Assembly (NCBI GenBank): GCA_016215605.1
Contig: JACRJB010000052.1
Span: 62,001 to 126,000 of the forward strand
Length of the DNA: 64,000 bases
Direction of reading: 5' to 3'
From: Rhodopseudomonas palustris
GTDB taxonomy: Bacteria; Pseudomonadota; Alphaproteobacteria; Rhizobiales; Xanthobacteraceae
In this document: positions 25,655 through 35,640 of the stretch, piece by piece
Position numbering within the stretch: the stretch's first letter is position 1
Layout: every line of letters starts with the position of its first letter
The notes under the pieces: model-generated
Seen by the model: the letters and a program-made list of their open reading frames with translations, nothing else
Database searches by the model: none
Told to the model about the DNA's origin: nothing
Translations under genes and position numbers: made by a program

Positions 25655-28356
25655 AGAACCATCGCGGAGGCTTCCCTCATCCCGCGTCCCGCGGGCTGGA
25701 TCCCGCGGCCAGGCAGGAGCAACAGAAGGCGAAGACGGAGAAGATTAGGACGTTGCTGGCTTCGAGCGCCGCGCGGACGCCCCCGAGCACGCAGCTCGAA
25801 CGCCCCGGCCTTTCGAAGCCGACCCGCCCGCGGTTTTCCATCCGCGCCAAGCCTTCGGACTGGCTCGCGGCAGATGCTGGCGGTCCTTTCATCGACGCCA
25901 TCTTCGAAAGCGTAAGAGACGGTATTGATCGGGCGGTCCTGACGTGGCCGGAACCTCCCGGCGGAGCCTTCGTCGCCGCGTGCATCGCGCTGCGCGAGGC
26001 ACGATGCAACGGTCGCCTGTCTCACGCGACGTTCGGTTACTGGCCATGGCGGGACGGATCGACCTGGGCCGCCCGTCTCGTACTGGTCAATCCGAACGAC
26101 ATCGCGACGGCCGCGCGAGATGCGATCAATGACCCGAAAGGTCGCGATTGGAAGCTGGCCGGTCTCGCCCATGAGTCTCTTGAGATGATCGAGATCAGGT
26201 TGAGGGACCTCGACCAGAAGCTCGCAGACGCGACCAGCGTGCTGTCTGAAGAAGCCATCGTCGTACGCAGCCCCACATTGCTCGAAACGACGGTCGTGTT
26301 CGACCCCCGACGCTCCAGAGGCGGAGCCCCCTATCAGCCAGCGAGCGAGACGATCCTCAGACGCGTCCGCCGGCATACTCTCCTGACCGAGAAGAACGCC
26401 GGGTTGACTGACCATTTCAGGCTGGCGGGTGATCCAGGCACCACGCCTTTCGCCCTGTTCGGACTGCCTGCCGCCAAGCGACCGGAGGAATTGGCGCGAT
26501 ACGTTCGGAGCGATCGCATTACGCTGCTCGGGCTAGACGCGGTCATCGTCGATCTGACAAAGGCGGGCCGCTCGGAGCTCCCCGATCAATGGGAGTCTCC
26601 TCTGGAGGCTCTGCTGCGATCGCTCGACGATACACCGGGTCGACGCCCCGGAGTGATCGTCCTCGCGGACGACGCCTCCACCTTCCGGCGAGCCACGAGG
26701 GTCATGAAGGCCACGGCCGGTGCGCGCCATCCCAAGAGCCGCATCATCGAACTCGGCGTCTATCTCGACCACAGAGGCCTGCTCGGTCCCGCTGCGGTGT
26801 TTCCGCAGACGATGCACGGCATCGCCTTCCAGGCCGACATCAAGGACGCCTCGCTCGCGCCCCTTCGCGAGCGCCTCGTCTCCCTCGGACGCACGTTGCG
26901 GGAAGACGGCAGCAGCGCGACGAAGAACGTGTCGAGGACCTTGGCATTCCTCCGGCGCGCCGCCTCGCTGCCGATGGGCCTCGCCGAAGCACGCAGGATC
27001 ACCGACGTTCTCTACGACGCGGACGACGAGGTCGATGCGGCCATCCGGTCCATGTTCCGCCCCCGGATGGTTCTCGGCGCTCTCCGGCAGGCCACCGAAA
27101 TCGCCCCGGGCCAAGCCTCTGAGATCACGTCGCTGGCCGATGCGATCGACGCCAAGGTCGTCGAATGGGAAGCGGAAACACCGGTCTCCCTGAAGCTGTC
27201 GACCCTCATGGACATGGCCGAATGGAACGCGGCCAGCACGGTTCTCGCATTTCCCGACCGCAGGATCGCGGAGACCTATCTTGCTTCGGACCGGGCGCTT
27301 ACCTGCGCGTGCGCGGTGATCGACCACCGCGGCATCTTCGAACTCTCGCCCCAGGCAGGTATCAAGCGGATCATCGTGGTCGGTCCCTCCACACAGGCCG
27401 TCCGCGCCTTGCTCACGACATCGCTCGATCCGAACCTCGTGCTGTTTCTCGGCGATACCGCCGGCAGCGCCTTGTTGTCGGCCGAGCTCGCTCCGCTGCA
27501 CCGTCTCGCGGCGTTCGCGCCTATCGCAAGCAGGGTAACCGCCCTCACGGAAGCGCTGCGCCGCGGCGGGACGGACGAGACGCTAGACGTCGCCGAAGCG
27601 GAATTCCGGATGACGGTGTCGGACCAGGAGGAGCGGATAGACCTGACCCAGGCGAACGAAGCCTATCGTGGCCCGGTCGTCGAGATGCGGACCCGACGCG
27701 GCCTCGTCCTGCGCTACCGGCCCACGAGCGACGTACTTCTGCTGTCGCCCGGCGAGACACGGCCGTTCGAGAAGATCAACGCCCGAGACGTCGAACCCGG
27801 CGACAGCATCCTCGTCCTGAAGAACGACGTCCGCGAACTCATCCGAAGAGCTCTCGCCGGATCTCGCAAGAGCATCAGCGAACTGGGTCTCTATCACAGA
27901 TCGATCGCCGACATCCGGGCGCGGCTACCCGGCCTCACCGTCATCGACAAGGCGAGGCGCGTACTGCGTGACATACAGCGCGACACCCCGTCGGTGCCCG
28001 ACACCGAAGTGCACAACATCGTTCGTTGGTTGAACGCGGCGGATGCCCCCATAAAGATCGACGGCGCACGGCAGCCGGGCGCGGCGCGCGACTGGCCGCG
28101 TTTCCGTGCCTTCATGCTTGCCGCAGGCATCAACGAGATGTTGGCCAGAACCTATTGGGACGCGGCCATCACCCCTTCGCGGTCCTACCGCGCTCAAGAA
28201 GGACATCTGTTCAACCAACGCGTCGTGCAGTTCGTCCTCGATCCGGAGGCGGCCACCGCCTGGGCTTCCATGCGCGATGTCTGGCAACAGGTTCTGGAAG
28301 GTGTCGACGCCATCGAAGACGTGAAGACACTGCGGGAGGATGGGAGAAATGGCTGA
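25651..28356 (+). CDS. Large unknown protein of the DISARM-like operon, possibly DrmE-like
   Basis: 901 residues from a GTG that overlaps the methylase stop. No catalytic motif is obvious. The middle contains alternating strands and helices like a degenerate P-loop/helicase core (GVIVLADDASTFRRATRVMK; IIVVGPSTQAVRALL; VLFLGDTAGSALLS). The C-terminal part has VLRYRPTSDVLLLSPGETRP and ARDVEPGDSILVLKND, a beta-rich segment reminiscent of DrmE C-termini. Position between a methylase and the DrmA-like helicase supports a role in the same complex. DrmE identity is tentative; a new accessory subunit is equally possible. Confidence 0.5.
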   Translation: MKNHRGGFPHPASRGLDPAARQEQQKAKTEKIRTLLASSAARTPPSTQLERPGLSKPTRPRFSIRAKPSDWLAADAGGPFIDAIFESVRDGIDRAVLTWPEPPGGAFVAACIALREARCNGRLSHATFGYWPWRDGSTWAARLVLVNPNDIATAARDAINDPKGRDWKLAGLAHESLEMIEIRLRDLDQKLADATSVLSEEAIVVRSPTLLETTVVFDPRRSRGGAPYQPASETILRRVRRHTLLTEKNAGLTDHFRLAGDPGTTPFALFGLPAAKRPEELARYVRSDRITLLGLDAVIVDLTKAGRSELPDQWESPLEALLRSLDDTPGRRPGVIVLADDASTFRRATRVMKATAGARHPKSRIIELGVYLDHRGLLGPAAVFPQTMHGIAFQADIKDASLAPLRERLVSLGRTLREDGSSATKNVSRTLAFLRRAASLPMGLAEARRITDVLYDADDEVDAAIRSMFRPRMVLGALRQATEIAPGQASEITSLADAIDAKVVEWEAETPVSLKLSTLMDMAEWNAASTVLAFPDRRIAETYLASDRALTCACAVIDHRGIFELSPQAGIKRIIVVGPSTQAVRALLTTSLDPNLVLFLGDTAGSALLSAELAPLHRLAAFAPIASRVTALTEALRRGGTDETLDVAEAEFRMTVSDQEERIDLTQANEAYRGPVVEMRTRRGLVLRYRPTSDVLLLSPGETRPFEKINARDVEPGDSILVLKNDVRELIRRALAGSRKSISELGLYHRSIADIRARLPGLTVIDKARRVLRDIQRDTPSVPDTEVHNIVRWLNAADAPIKIDGARQPGAARDWPRFRAFMLAAGINEMLARTYWDAAITPSRSYRAQEGHLFNQRVVQFVLDPEAATAWASMRDVWQQVLEGVDAIEDVKTLREDGRNG

Positions 28357-31300
28357 TCCGATCTCTCTCGCGGGAATGACGCCCGACGAACGCCAGGAGC
28401 TCAAAGAAGCGGTCTGCGATGCCGTGCTAGAGAGAACTCGCCGCGTCGTCTCGGGGGACGGCGTGCACGGGGCGTCTATTCTGGGCGGCAAGCCCTCTTA
28501 CAAGCTGTCCAGTGGCTTCATCGTGCCCCGGAACAATCAAGATGGCGACGACGAATCGAGCGACATCCGCATTCCCTCGCACGGGCTCGATTTCAAGGTG
28601 CGCGCCGGTCCGCAGGGGGTCGTGCGCGTGCGCCCTTCGCTGGCAGTCTATCTGCGCGGCCTGCCGACCGCCGACGAGCTGTTCGCGCGCGAAGGCCGTC
28701 TTATCCCCCGGGCCGACTTCAGCGACGCCGCCCGCGACCGCATCAGGACGACCATCAATCAGCGCGCGACCGCCGAAATTCCCGCGGACACGCCAAGCGC
28801 CCGGAAAGCAGCACTCCGCTCGGCGATTTCGCGGGAGGTCCATGCCGCCATGGGTGTCGTCGTGCCGACAAACGCCGTCCTGCCGGCGGGAGACGACCGC
28901 ACGATCGACGATGGCGGCGGCGATATCGAAGCCACGCCTCCTACCATCGGTCGACTGCGCATTCCGGATGCCCACTCCCGCAGCTACGAAGCACCGCTCA
29001 AATGGATCAGGGTGGCGGTCGACGCTCCCGTGCTCGAACTCCCACTTCCAAGCGATCCCGCGGCATGGGAGCTCTTATCCGCGGATTATTCGGCCGAGCT
29101 CCGCCTTGCAATCCAACGGGCCTGCGGCTCTTGGCTCTCGTCGGAGCAGGGTAGCCAGGGCGCCTGGCGCCGGATCCGGCCGCCGTCGGAGGCGTTCTGG
29201 AGCCGCGAAAACTGGGAAGCCTTCTTGACGACGGCAAGGGCGGCGACACCTGTCCAGGCCGATGTCGTGCCGACCTTCCACGTTCAATTGCTCGTCCAGC
29301 CAATCCCAGACCCGCTGGCCCCCGACTCCCACTCGGTACGTATTGCGCTTGAGAACCTGCGCGAGCACGACGACCGCATGGAATGCGGCCTGTTCAACGT
29401 CGCGATCGCCGTCGAACTTCCGGACGAAGCGCTCTGTGCCCTGCGGCTGGAGCGCGTCAAGCGGAGCTATCATCTAGCCGGTTTCATGACGATGCCCGCG
29501 ATCGGAGTGAACGGCGGTGTGATCGACCTCGGCTCTTCGGCGGGCATCAGATCGCTCCGCACGACCTGGATGCCGCGATACGTGCTCCCCCGTACCGCGG
29601 CCACGGTGATCCCCTCGTTGACCACGAGCTACGAGACCCTGGGACTGGAAGCCACAGAGGTCTCCGGGCTCTACGCACTTACCGACGACATGGACGGTTG
29701 GATCGGCCGCGTCGCCTCCAACACTGAGATCGTCCAGCCCGGTGAAGAAGGCTCCGAAGCGGACGAGATCGCGCAGCGCGACCGCTTCCGGGCCGATCTG
29801 GAAAGCTGGCGCGCGGAAAAGGACCGTATCCGCCACGGCATCGACCTGCTCGAACGCTCCCAACGAGCCTGGCAGGCCTCGGCCGCGTCGCCCGAGGCCG
29901 CGCCCTACCGGGCCTGGCTGCTGCTCAACCGGACATTCTCGCGTGCCAACCCTCGACGGGACGCAGGCTCCCCTCCCGGCTGGCGCCTGTTCCAGCTAGC
30001 CTTCATACTCGCCCACGTTCCGACCTTCGCGTCGCGCTTAAACGCCTATACTCAGGATTTCGACGCGGCTTTCGACGAGGACGCCGCAAGCCTCCTGTTC
30101 ATGGCGACGGGCGGCGGCAAGACGGAGGCCTTCTTCGGCGTCCTGACCTTCGCGCTATTCCTGGACCGACTGAGGGGCAAACTCCGCGGGGTGACCGCGA
30201 TGATGCACTATCCGCTGCGGCTACTGACGGTCCAGCAAGCGCAACGCCTAGCGAGGCTCCTGGCGCATGCAGAAATGATCCGGAGACTATCGTCTCTCGC
30301 AGGCGCCGCGTTCGAGATCGGTTTCTGGGTCGGCGGCACCAATACGCCGAACAGCACTCAGGTCGGGTCTTCGGTCGCCGAGCCGCTCCGCTGCATCCCC
30401 GTCTTGAACGACGCGCGCGGCAGGTCCGAAACCCGGTTGATGACGAGCCCGGCGCCGGAAGACCGTGCCTACGCCGTCGCTAAGCAGGCCTGGAATAAGC
30501 TGCCCACATGTCCCTTCTGCAATAGCGACGACGGAACGATACTGCGCCTCTTTCCGGAACGCAGCCACAGGCTGGGCATCGTATGCGAGAATCCGGACTG
30601 CGATTGGAATAGGGAACACCCGCGCGCCGTCGAACCGTTGCCGTTTCTACTCGTCGATACGGACATCTACCGCGCCGCTCCCTCGATCCTACTCGGGACG
30701 ATCGACAAGCTCGCACTGCTGGGTCAGAACACACAGACAATCGACAAGATCGGCGGAATGTTCGGAATGGCGAGGCTCCTGCGGGGCGGTCCGAACGGCC
30801 TCTTCCAGATGGCCAACGGCGCCGAGGCGGCCGCCGCTCCTCCCGAAGGCTGTCAACGCGTTGCCCCCTCCTACGCCGATGGCGTCGAAGCATTTTTCGA
30901 TCCGTTTCCCAGCATCATCGTCCAGGACGAGATGCACCTCCTGGAGGAGAGCCTTGGGACGTTCGGCGGGATATTCGAAACCACCCTCTTCGCGTGGCTC
31001 CGACGCCTGGCCACTCTTCTCGGCCAGCGCGCCTGCCGCCATCCGGGACGGCCCGACGCCCCCCGTCTGCCGCACGTCATCGGCGCCACCGCGACGGCGG
31101 CCGACGTCGCCAAGCACACAGGCGCCCTCTACCAGAAAAGGGTGGTCCAGTTTCCTCATCCCGGACCTTCCCTGCACGCCGGCTTCTACACGCGCATGGC
31201 GTCGTACCTTCTGGGCAGCGAGGCAGAGCGCGCCCGCGCAGGATCGGGAGACAGCCCGCCCGGGCGCGAAGCCGCGGCTCCGTGGGCGCGCGTGTATGCC

Positions 31301-32566
31301 AGCCTCATGACGAACGGGCGGCTGCATACCGTCACGACCCTGTCGGTACTCGCGGCCCACGCCACGACGATCACGCGCTGGCAGCGCGACCTGTCGGCGC
31401 CAGACGCCGCGCGTAACGCTAGGGCGGCGGCGGAGATCGAGGCGTCGATCTCGGACGCACGCTGGGCGGATCGCCGACGCGGCGCCGTCGCAAACGCCTC
31501 TGCAGCATCGCGTTACGACCGGCTCAACGATCTGCTCGATCTACACAGGATCCAGTTGACCTACGTGACGAACAAGAAGGGCGGCGACCAGATCCTCTCG
31601 GCGCTCGAATCCGAATTCCGCGAAGCTCATGCGGAGATGGGCGAGGACTACGCCGTGGACCGGTTCGCCATGGAGTTGATCTCCGGAGGCGTCGACATCG
31701 GCGGGATCCAGTCCGTGATCCGGAGAGCCGAGGAACCCTTCGATCCGAAGACCGACGACATCGCCGACGCGCTGCGCGGCATCGTGGCGACCTCCGCGAT
31801 CTCGCACGGCGTGGACGTCGAATCCTTCAACGCCATGGCGTTCGCCGGAATGCCCTCCGACATCGCCGAGTACATACAGGCCTCGTCGCGCGTCGGGAGA
31901 ACGCACGTCGGGTTCTCGCTGCTGATCCCGACCCCGCAGACCAGGCGCGACAGGTTCGTCGTCGAGGTCCACGAATCCTTCCACCGCCTTTTAGAACGCA
32001 TGATCTCACCGCCTGCGGTCGAGCGATGGGCCGACAAAGCGATCGGCAGGACAATCCCGTCGCTCGTACAGACCTGGATCGCGGGGATCCGGCACAACGA
32101 GTCCTTCATTCGGGCGCCGGATGCCCGCAAGGGAAGCGTCCTGCTGCCCACCACCATCGATCTGTTCGCCCGCATCATTGGTGATCCCGCCGCCTTCGCC
32201 GACTGCGTGGCCTTCGTCGCCGACGCGGTCGGCGTCGATGCCGCGGTGGCCATGCCGAACAACCCCGTCCACTATGCCGGGCTGGTCCGGGCAGCCGTCG
32301 AGAAGATCCAGCAGGAATCGTCGAGCGGAGAGATCACCGGGACGCTAGGTAACTTCTGGAACAATCCCTACACAGGCCTGCCCCGTCCCATGACCAGCCT
32401 GCGCGATGTAGACGCCCACGGATCGATCGTCGGCTCGCCGCGGACGATGACGCGTTCTCGCCTGACCACAGAACAGGTCGCGGACGCGATGGCGACGATC
32501 CGCAATCGCGGCCCGCGGGGCCGACGCGCGAGCGGAAGCGAACTAGACACGGAGGCCGACCGATGA
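28349..32566 (+). CDS. DrmA-like superfamily 2 helicase
   Basis: 1405 residues. About 580 N-terminal residues of unknown fold are followed by a helicase core: Walker A LLFMATGGGKTEAFFGV (Lys591), a four-Cys zinc knuckle (CPFCNSDDGT to CENPDC, about residues 720-745), GTIDKLALL, Walker B IIVQDEMHLLEESLG (DEMH, residues 860-863), and C-terminal motifs ATSAISHGVDVESFNAMAFA and YIQASSRVGRTHVG. The pairing with a DUF1998 protein is the hallmark of DISARM DrmA-DrmB. It should translocate on invading DNA. ATG 28349 has GGGAG upstream; an ATG nine bases earlier is too close to the ribosome site. Confidence 0.75.
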   Translation: MADPISLAGMTPDERQELKEAVCDAVLERTRRVVSGDGVHGASILGGKPSYKLSSGFIVPRNNQDGDDESSDIRIPSHGLDFKVRAGPQGVVRVRPSLAVYLRGLPTADELFAREGRLIPRADFSDAARDRIRTTINQRATAEIPADTPSARKAALRSAISREVHAAMGVVVPTNAVLPAGDDRTIDDGGGDIEATPPTIGRLRIPDAHSRSYEAPLKWIRVAVDAPVLELPLPSDPAAWELLSADYSAELRLAIQRACGSWLSSEQGSQGAWRRIRPPSEAFWSRENWEAFLTTARAATPVQADVVPTFHVQLLVQPIPDPLAPDSHSVRIALENLREHDDRMECGLFNVAIAVELPDEALCALRLERVKRSYHLAGFMTMPAIGVNGGVIDLGSSAGIRSLRTTWMPRYVLPRTAATVIPSLTTSYETLGLEATEVSGLYALTDDMDGWIGRVASNTEIVQPGEEGSEADEIAQRDRFRADLESWRAEKDRIRHGIDLLERSQRAWQASAASPEAAPYRAWLLLNRTFSRANPRRDAGSPPGWRLFQLAFILAHVPTFASRLNAYTQDFDAAFDEDAASLLFMATGGGKTEAFFGVLTFALFLDRLRGKLRGVTAMMHYPLRLLTVQQAQRLARLLAHAEMIRRLSSLAGAAFEIGFWVGGTNTPNSTQVGSSVAEPLRCIPVLNDARGRSETRLMTSPAPEDRAYAVAKQAWNKLPTCPFCNSDDGTILRLFPERSHRLGIVCENPDCDWNREHPRAVEPLPFLLVDTDIYRAAPSILLGTIDKLALLGQNTQTIDKIGGMFGMARLLRGGPNGLFQMANGAEAAAAPPEGCQRVAPSYADGVEAFFDPFPSIIVQDEMHLLEESLGTFGGIFETTLFAWLRRLATLLGQRACRHPGRPDAPRLPHVIGATATAADVAKHTGALYQKRVVQFPHPGPSLHAGFYTRMASYLLGSEAERARAGSGDSPPGREAAAPWARVYASLMTNGRLHTVTTLSVLAAHATTITRWQRDLSAPDAARNARAAAEIEASISDARWADRRRGAVANASAASRYDRLNDLLDLHRIQLTYVTNKKGGDQILSALESEFREAHAEMGEDYAVDRFAMELISGGVDIGGIQSVIRRAEEPFDPKTDDIADALRGIVATSAISHGVDVESFNAMAFAGMPSDIAEYIQASSRVGRTHVGFSLLIPTPQTRRDRFVVEVHESFHRLLERMISPPAVERWADKAIGRTIPSLVQTWIAGIRHNESFIRAPDARKGSVLLPTTIDLFARIIGDPAAFADCVAFVADAVGVDAAVAMPNNPVHYAGLVRAAVEKIQQESSSGEITGTLGNFWNNPYTGLPRPMTSLRDVDAHGSIVGSPRTMTRSRLTTEQVADAMATIRNRGPRGRRASGSELDTEADR

Positions 32567-34785
32567 CGAACGCTCCGACGATGCAGCGATCGCGGACGCA
32601 ACTGGCTTCCGCCTACGCGCCCAACAGCCTGTTCACCTTCGAAGGCGGACAAGGCGCCTGCATGGCGGTCTCCTTCTCGGGAAACCGCCTGGCCGACGAC
32701 GAATTGCGGACGGTGAACCGCAGACTGATCGGCGAGCAGATCCAGGAATATTTCGAAGCCTGGGCCGTCCGTGCCACGCGAGGAATAGGTCTCCTTCATC
32801 CCGTCCCCATCGATCTGGCCGTCGATGGCCGCGTCCTGCGGGACGAAGCTGTGATCGTTCCTCCCGGCAACCTCGTCTTTCAGGTCCCGGATCGCGTCGG
32901 ATACGTTCCCTTCCCGCTCGCCTTCGCGTGCGGCCGGTGCGGTCTGCACAGGCAATGCGATCAGGTCGAGCGGTTGCCGACGGAGGTCGAACGTTTCCGC
33001 GCGGCCTGTCCGAGCGGGTCGGACCAATGCGTCAACGACTGGCAGCAGATCGACGTCGTGATGACGCACTGGTCGGGCGAGGTCGAGCCGATCTCTCCCG
33101 CTTACAGATACTGGTCCAACGGTGGCGAGATCCACACGATCAGGCGCTGCGCCTCCTGCGACTCCGAACGTTTCTACCTCCGGAGACCGCCCGGCCCCTT
33201 CTCGGGTTGGCACTTTGAATGCGTCGCCTGCCACACGCCGCGCCAGCTTCTCCAGCGGGACCGTTGGACGCTCCAGACCTTGGGTCCGCTCACCATGCAG
33301 GCCGCGCCGAACGACCACGCCGTGTTCGCCGAGATCAATATGGAGCCCATATCGTACCGGGCTTCGGCGGTCCACTACACGCATGGCGACCGGCTTCTCG
33401 TCTTCAACGAGGACCGCTATCTGCAACTGCTGGCCGGAGCGCGAGAGGGCGAACTTGCAGCGTTTCTCGCTACCCACTTCGGCTATCCCGCGGCGGAGCT
33501 TTCCGACGAGGAGAAGCAATCGCTCCTCAGAGAGGCTGGACGCGAGCTTGAATGGACCAACTACGATCAACTGCGGCAGATCGTGCGGATGTTCCAATCG
33601 AATCCAAATTCCACTCAGGCGATGGTCGACGCGCAGCTCTCCGCGATCGCGGCGAGAGACGCGGAATGGAATGCCACGGTCTTAGCGCAGCACAGGCGCA
33701 CTGAACCGGGCATCCTGCAGGCCTGCGCCACGCGTCCGGAATTCGTGCGCCGCTTCGATCCGATCAGGATGGCGGTGGAGCACAGGACTCTCGCGGAGGA
33801 GAAGCTGCACGGAGGCCAGCTCGCCGACGGCAAGCAGATTTCGGTCGACGTGACGGTCCTCGACGAATTCCTGTTCCCCGACGGCGTAGCGAGCGAGGAG
33901 CAACGCGACCGCATCCGCGCCGCTTCGCGTCGACGGCTCGATCTGCTCGGCGTCGCGGAGATGCGACTGATCCGGGACGTTCAGATCTGCGAGTATACCT
34001 TCGGCTACACCCGGACCTCGGCCACACCGACGGTAAAGCGCGACAAAGCCGGACAGGGCGAGATGCCCGTCCGGCTGCGACTGTTCGACCGCGTCATCGT
34101 GAGCGAGACGCTTCGGCATCCGGTTCTTTGCCTGATGCAATCGAACGAGGGCTTCTACGTGAAGCTTGACGAGGCCACCGTCCTGCGATGGCTCGCCGCG
34201 AACGGGATTCCTCTCGCGCCGGCGCCGGACGGAGTACGCCTCGGCGGACGGCTCATCCAGGAATTCGCACGCATTAATGACGACGACGATGTGAGGTTCT
34301 CGCGCTTCCTCGACGAGTACAGGAAGGAAGGGACCGTTCCCCGCAATGCCTATCCGTTCGTCTACACCCTCCTTCACACGATGGCGCATCACCTCATCGA
34401 GGTGTCGGCCTCGATGTCGGGGCTGGATCTCGGTTCGTTCGGCGAGCACATCTTCGCGCCCGATCTCGCGTTCCTCGTCTACAGGCGGGGCATGACCATG
34501 GATCTCGGCAATCTCTCCTCCATGTGGAGAGAGCGGGGGGATGAAGTCGCCGGCAACGAAGTCCTCGACAAGATGGTCGACCCCACCAGCCTGAGGTGCG
34601 GATCGGAAAGCATCTGCAACCACCGGGGCGGCGCCTGCCCCGACTGCATCCTCATTCCGGAAAACGCGTGCCTGACGCGGAACGAGCTTCTTTCCCGCTC
34701 GGTGCTCGTTGGCCGCGGGAGACCGCGGTGGGACGGTGGCAGCGTGCCGCTGCAGGGCTACTACGAAGTGTCGCGCCAAGCGTAG
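32563..34785 (+). CDS. DUF1998 (MZB, DrmB-like) protein
   Basis: 740 residues. Two cysteine clusters are seen: CGRCGLHRQC with CASCD and CVAC in the first third, and the C-terminal MZB/DUF1998 cluster CGSESICNHRGGACPDC ending ENAC. Before it is the conserved YPFVYTLLHTMAHHLIEVSA. DUF1998 proteins partner with or are fused to superfamily 2 helicases in DISARM and Druantia defence. The ATG overlaps the helicase stop (ATGA), so a fixed ratio is expected. It is the last complete gene of the operon. Confidence 0.8.
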   Translation: MTNAPTMQRSRTQLASAYAPNSLFTFEGGQGACMAVSFSGNRLADDELRTVNRRLIGEQIQEYFEAWAVRATRGIGLLHPVPIDLAVDGRVLRDEAVIVPPGNLVFQVPDRVGYVPFPLAFACGRCGLHRQCDQVERLPTEVERFRAACPSGSDQCVNDWQQIDVVMTHWSGEVEPISPAYRYWSNGGEIHTIRRCASCDSERFYLRRPPGPFSGWHFECVACHTPRQLLQRDRWTLQTLGPLTMQAAPNDHAVFAEINMEPISYRASAVHYTHGDRLLVFNEDRYLQLLAGAREGELAAFLATHFGYPAAELSDEEKQSLLREAGRELEWTNYDQLRQIVRMFQSNPNSTQAMVDAQLSAIAARDAEWNATVLAQHRRTEPGILQACATRPEFVRRFDPIRMAVEHRTLAEEKLHGGQLADGKQISVDVTVLDEFLFPDGVASEEQRDRIRAASRRRLDLLGVAEMRLIRDVQICEYTFGYTRTSATPTVKRDKAGQGEMPVRLRLFDRVIVSETLRHPVLCLMQSNEGFYVKLDEATVLRWLAANGIPLAPAPDGVRLGGRLIQEFARINDDDDVRFSRFLDEYRKEGTVPRNAYPFVYTLLHTMAHHLIEVSASMSGLDLGSFGEHIFAPDLAFLVYRRGMTMDLGNLSSMWRERGDEVAGNEVLDKMVDPTSLRCGSESICNHRGGACPDCILIPENACLTRNELLSRSVLVGRGRPRWDGGSVPLQGYYEVSRQA

Positions 34786-34790
34786 AAACC

Positions 34791-34841
34791 ATGAGCGTCA
34801 GGATCCGCCAAGTGAGCGCGGAACTACGCTGCTTTATCTGA
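34791..34841 (+). pseudogene. Start of a lost downstream gene of the DISARM-like operon
   Basis: An ATG six bases after the drmB-like stop opens MSVRIRQVSAELRCFI and then stops. The truncated otsB begins only about 15 bases further. I read this as the 5' stub of a fifth operon gene removed when the junction formed; in known DISARM loci drmC (phospholipase D) would be the candidate. This is inference from spacing only. Confidence 0.35.
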
Positions 34842-35072
34842 ATGCGCCGTTATTCTTGCGACCGCGGGCAGCCGCGGCGGCGCAAAGATCAGATCGATGT
34901 CGTTGACCGAGCGCCCGCTCACCAAGGCAAGCGCGCCGGAAGTGCGCGCGTGCAGAGCCCGCAGCGTAGCCTCGAGGTCCGGCGGCACCCAGACTTCGCG
35001 CGGCGTCGGCGCGAAATCGAGCAGCGTGCCGTCGATATCGAGCAGCATCGCGCAATTATCCAGATCGATCAT
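34824..35072 (-). pseudogene. otsB: Trehalose-6-phosphate phosphatase (OtsB), N-terminal remnant
   Basis: The first 70 residues are a good HAD phosphatase start: AMLLDIDGTLLDFAPTPREV with the nucleophile Asp in DIDGT, then TSGALALVSGRSVNDIDLIF. Homology ends at APPRLPAV (about 34860), where an intact protein would go on to its GGHGAE motif; instead 11 unrelated residues and a stop follow. The rest of the gene is absent, so the island border cuts it. Confidence 0.75.
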
Positions 35073-35131
35073 CTGCGGCTAAGGCGCCTTGTGCTCCGAT
35101 GCGACGGGAGTCTCGGCAGAATGTGGCCTCA

Positions 35132-35640
35132 TCAGTTCTCTTCGGCTGCGGCCAGCGGCCGTGCGATTTGCTCCAGTGACCCGCCCTCGGCGGCGATGCC
35201 GTAGCGCCAGCCTATCAGTCCTGCCGCCAGCATCAGCAGCGATCCGACCAGATATCCGGCGAACACGCTGCCGCGCGAGCCGGTGTGGATCAGCGCGCCG
35301 AACAGCGCCGGCCCGGCGACGCCGCCGATGCCCGTGCCGATCGCATAGAAGATGGCGATCGCCAAGGCCCGCACTTCCAGCGGGAAGGTCTCGCTGACGG
35401 TGAGATAGGCCGCGCTCGCCGCCGGCGACGCGAAAAAGAAGATCACCATCCGGGCGATCGTTTGTCCTGCGCGCTGAGCGCACCGATCGAGAACAGATAG
35501 CCCGACACCGCCAGCAGGATCGCCGACACACTATAGGTGAAGGCAATCATGCGGCGGCGGCCGACAGTGTCGAACAGCCAGCCGAGCAGCAGCGGCCCGA
35601 GGAAATTGCCGGCCGCGAACGACTGCTGCGCGGGCTCCAG
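35132..35640 (-). pseudogene. MFS transporter, truncated and frameshifted
   Basis: The C-terminal half of a major facilitator protein: [20 protein letters not shown] and AILLAVSGYLFSIGALSAQ in one frame, then TIARMVIFFFASPAASAAYL, SETFPLEVRALAIAIFYAIG and GGVAGPALFGALIH in another. A one-base loss near 35465-35475 explains the switch. The N-terminal half is missing beyond about 35635, where the next remnant starts in the opposite direction. Confidence 0.75.
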
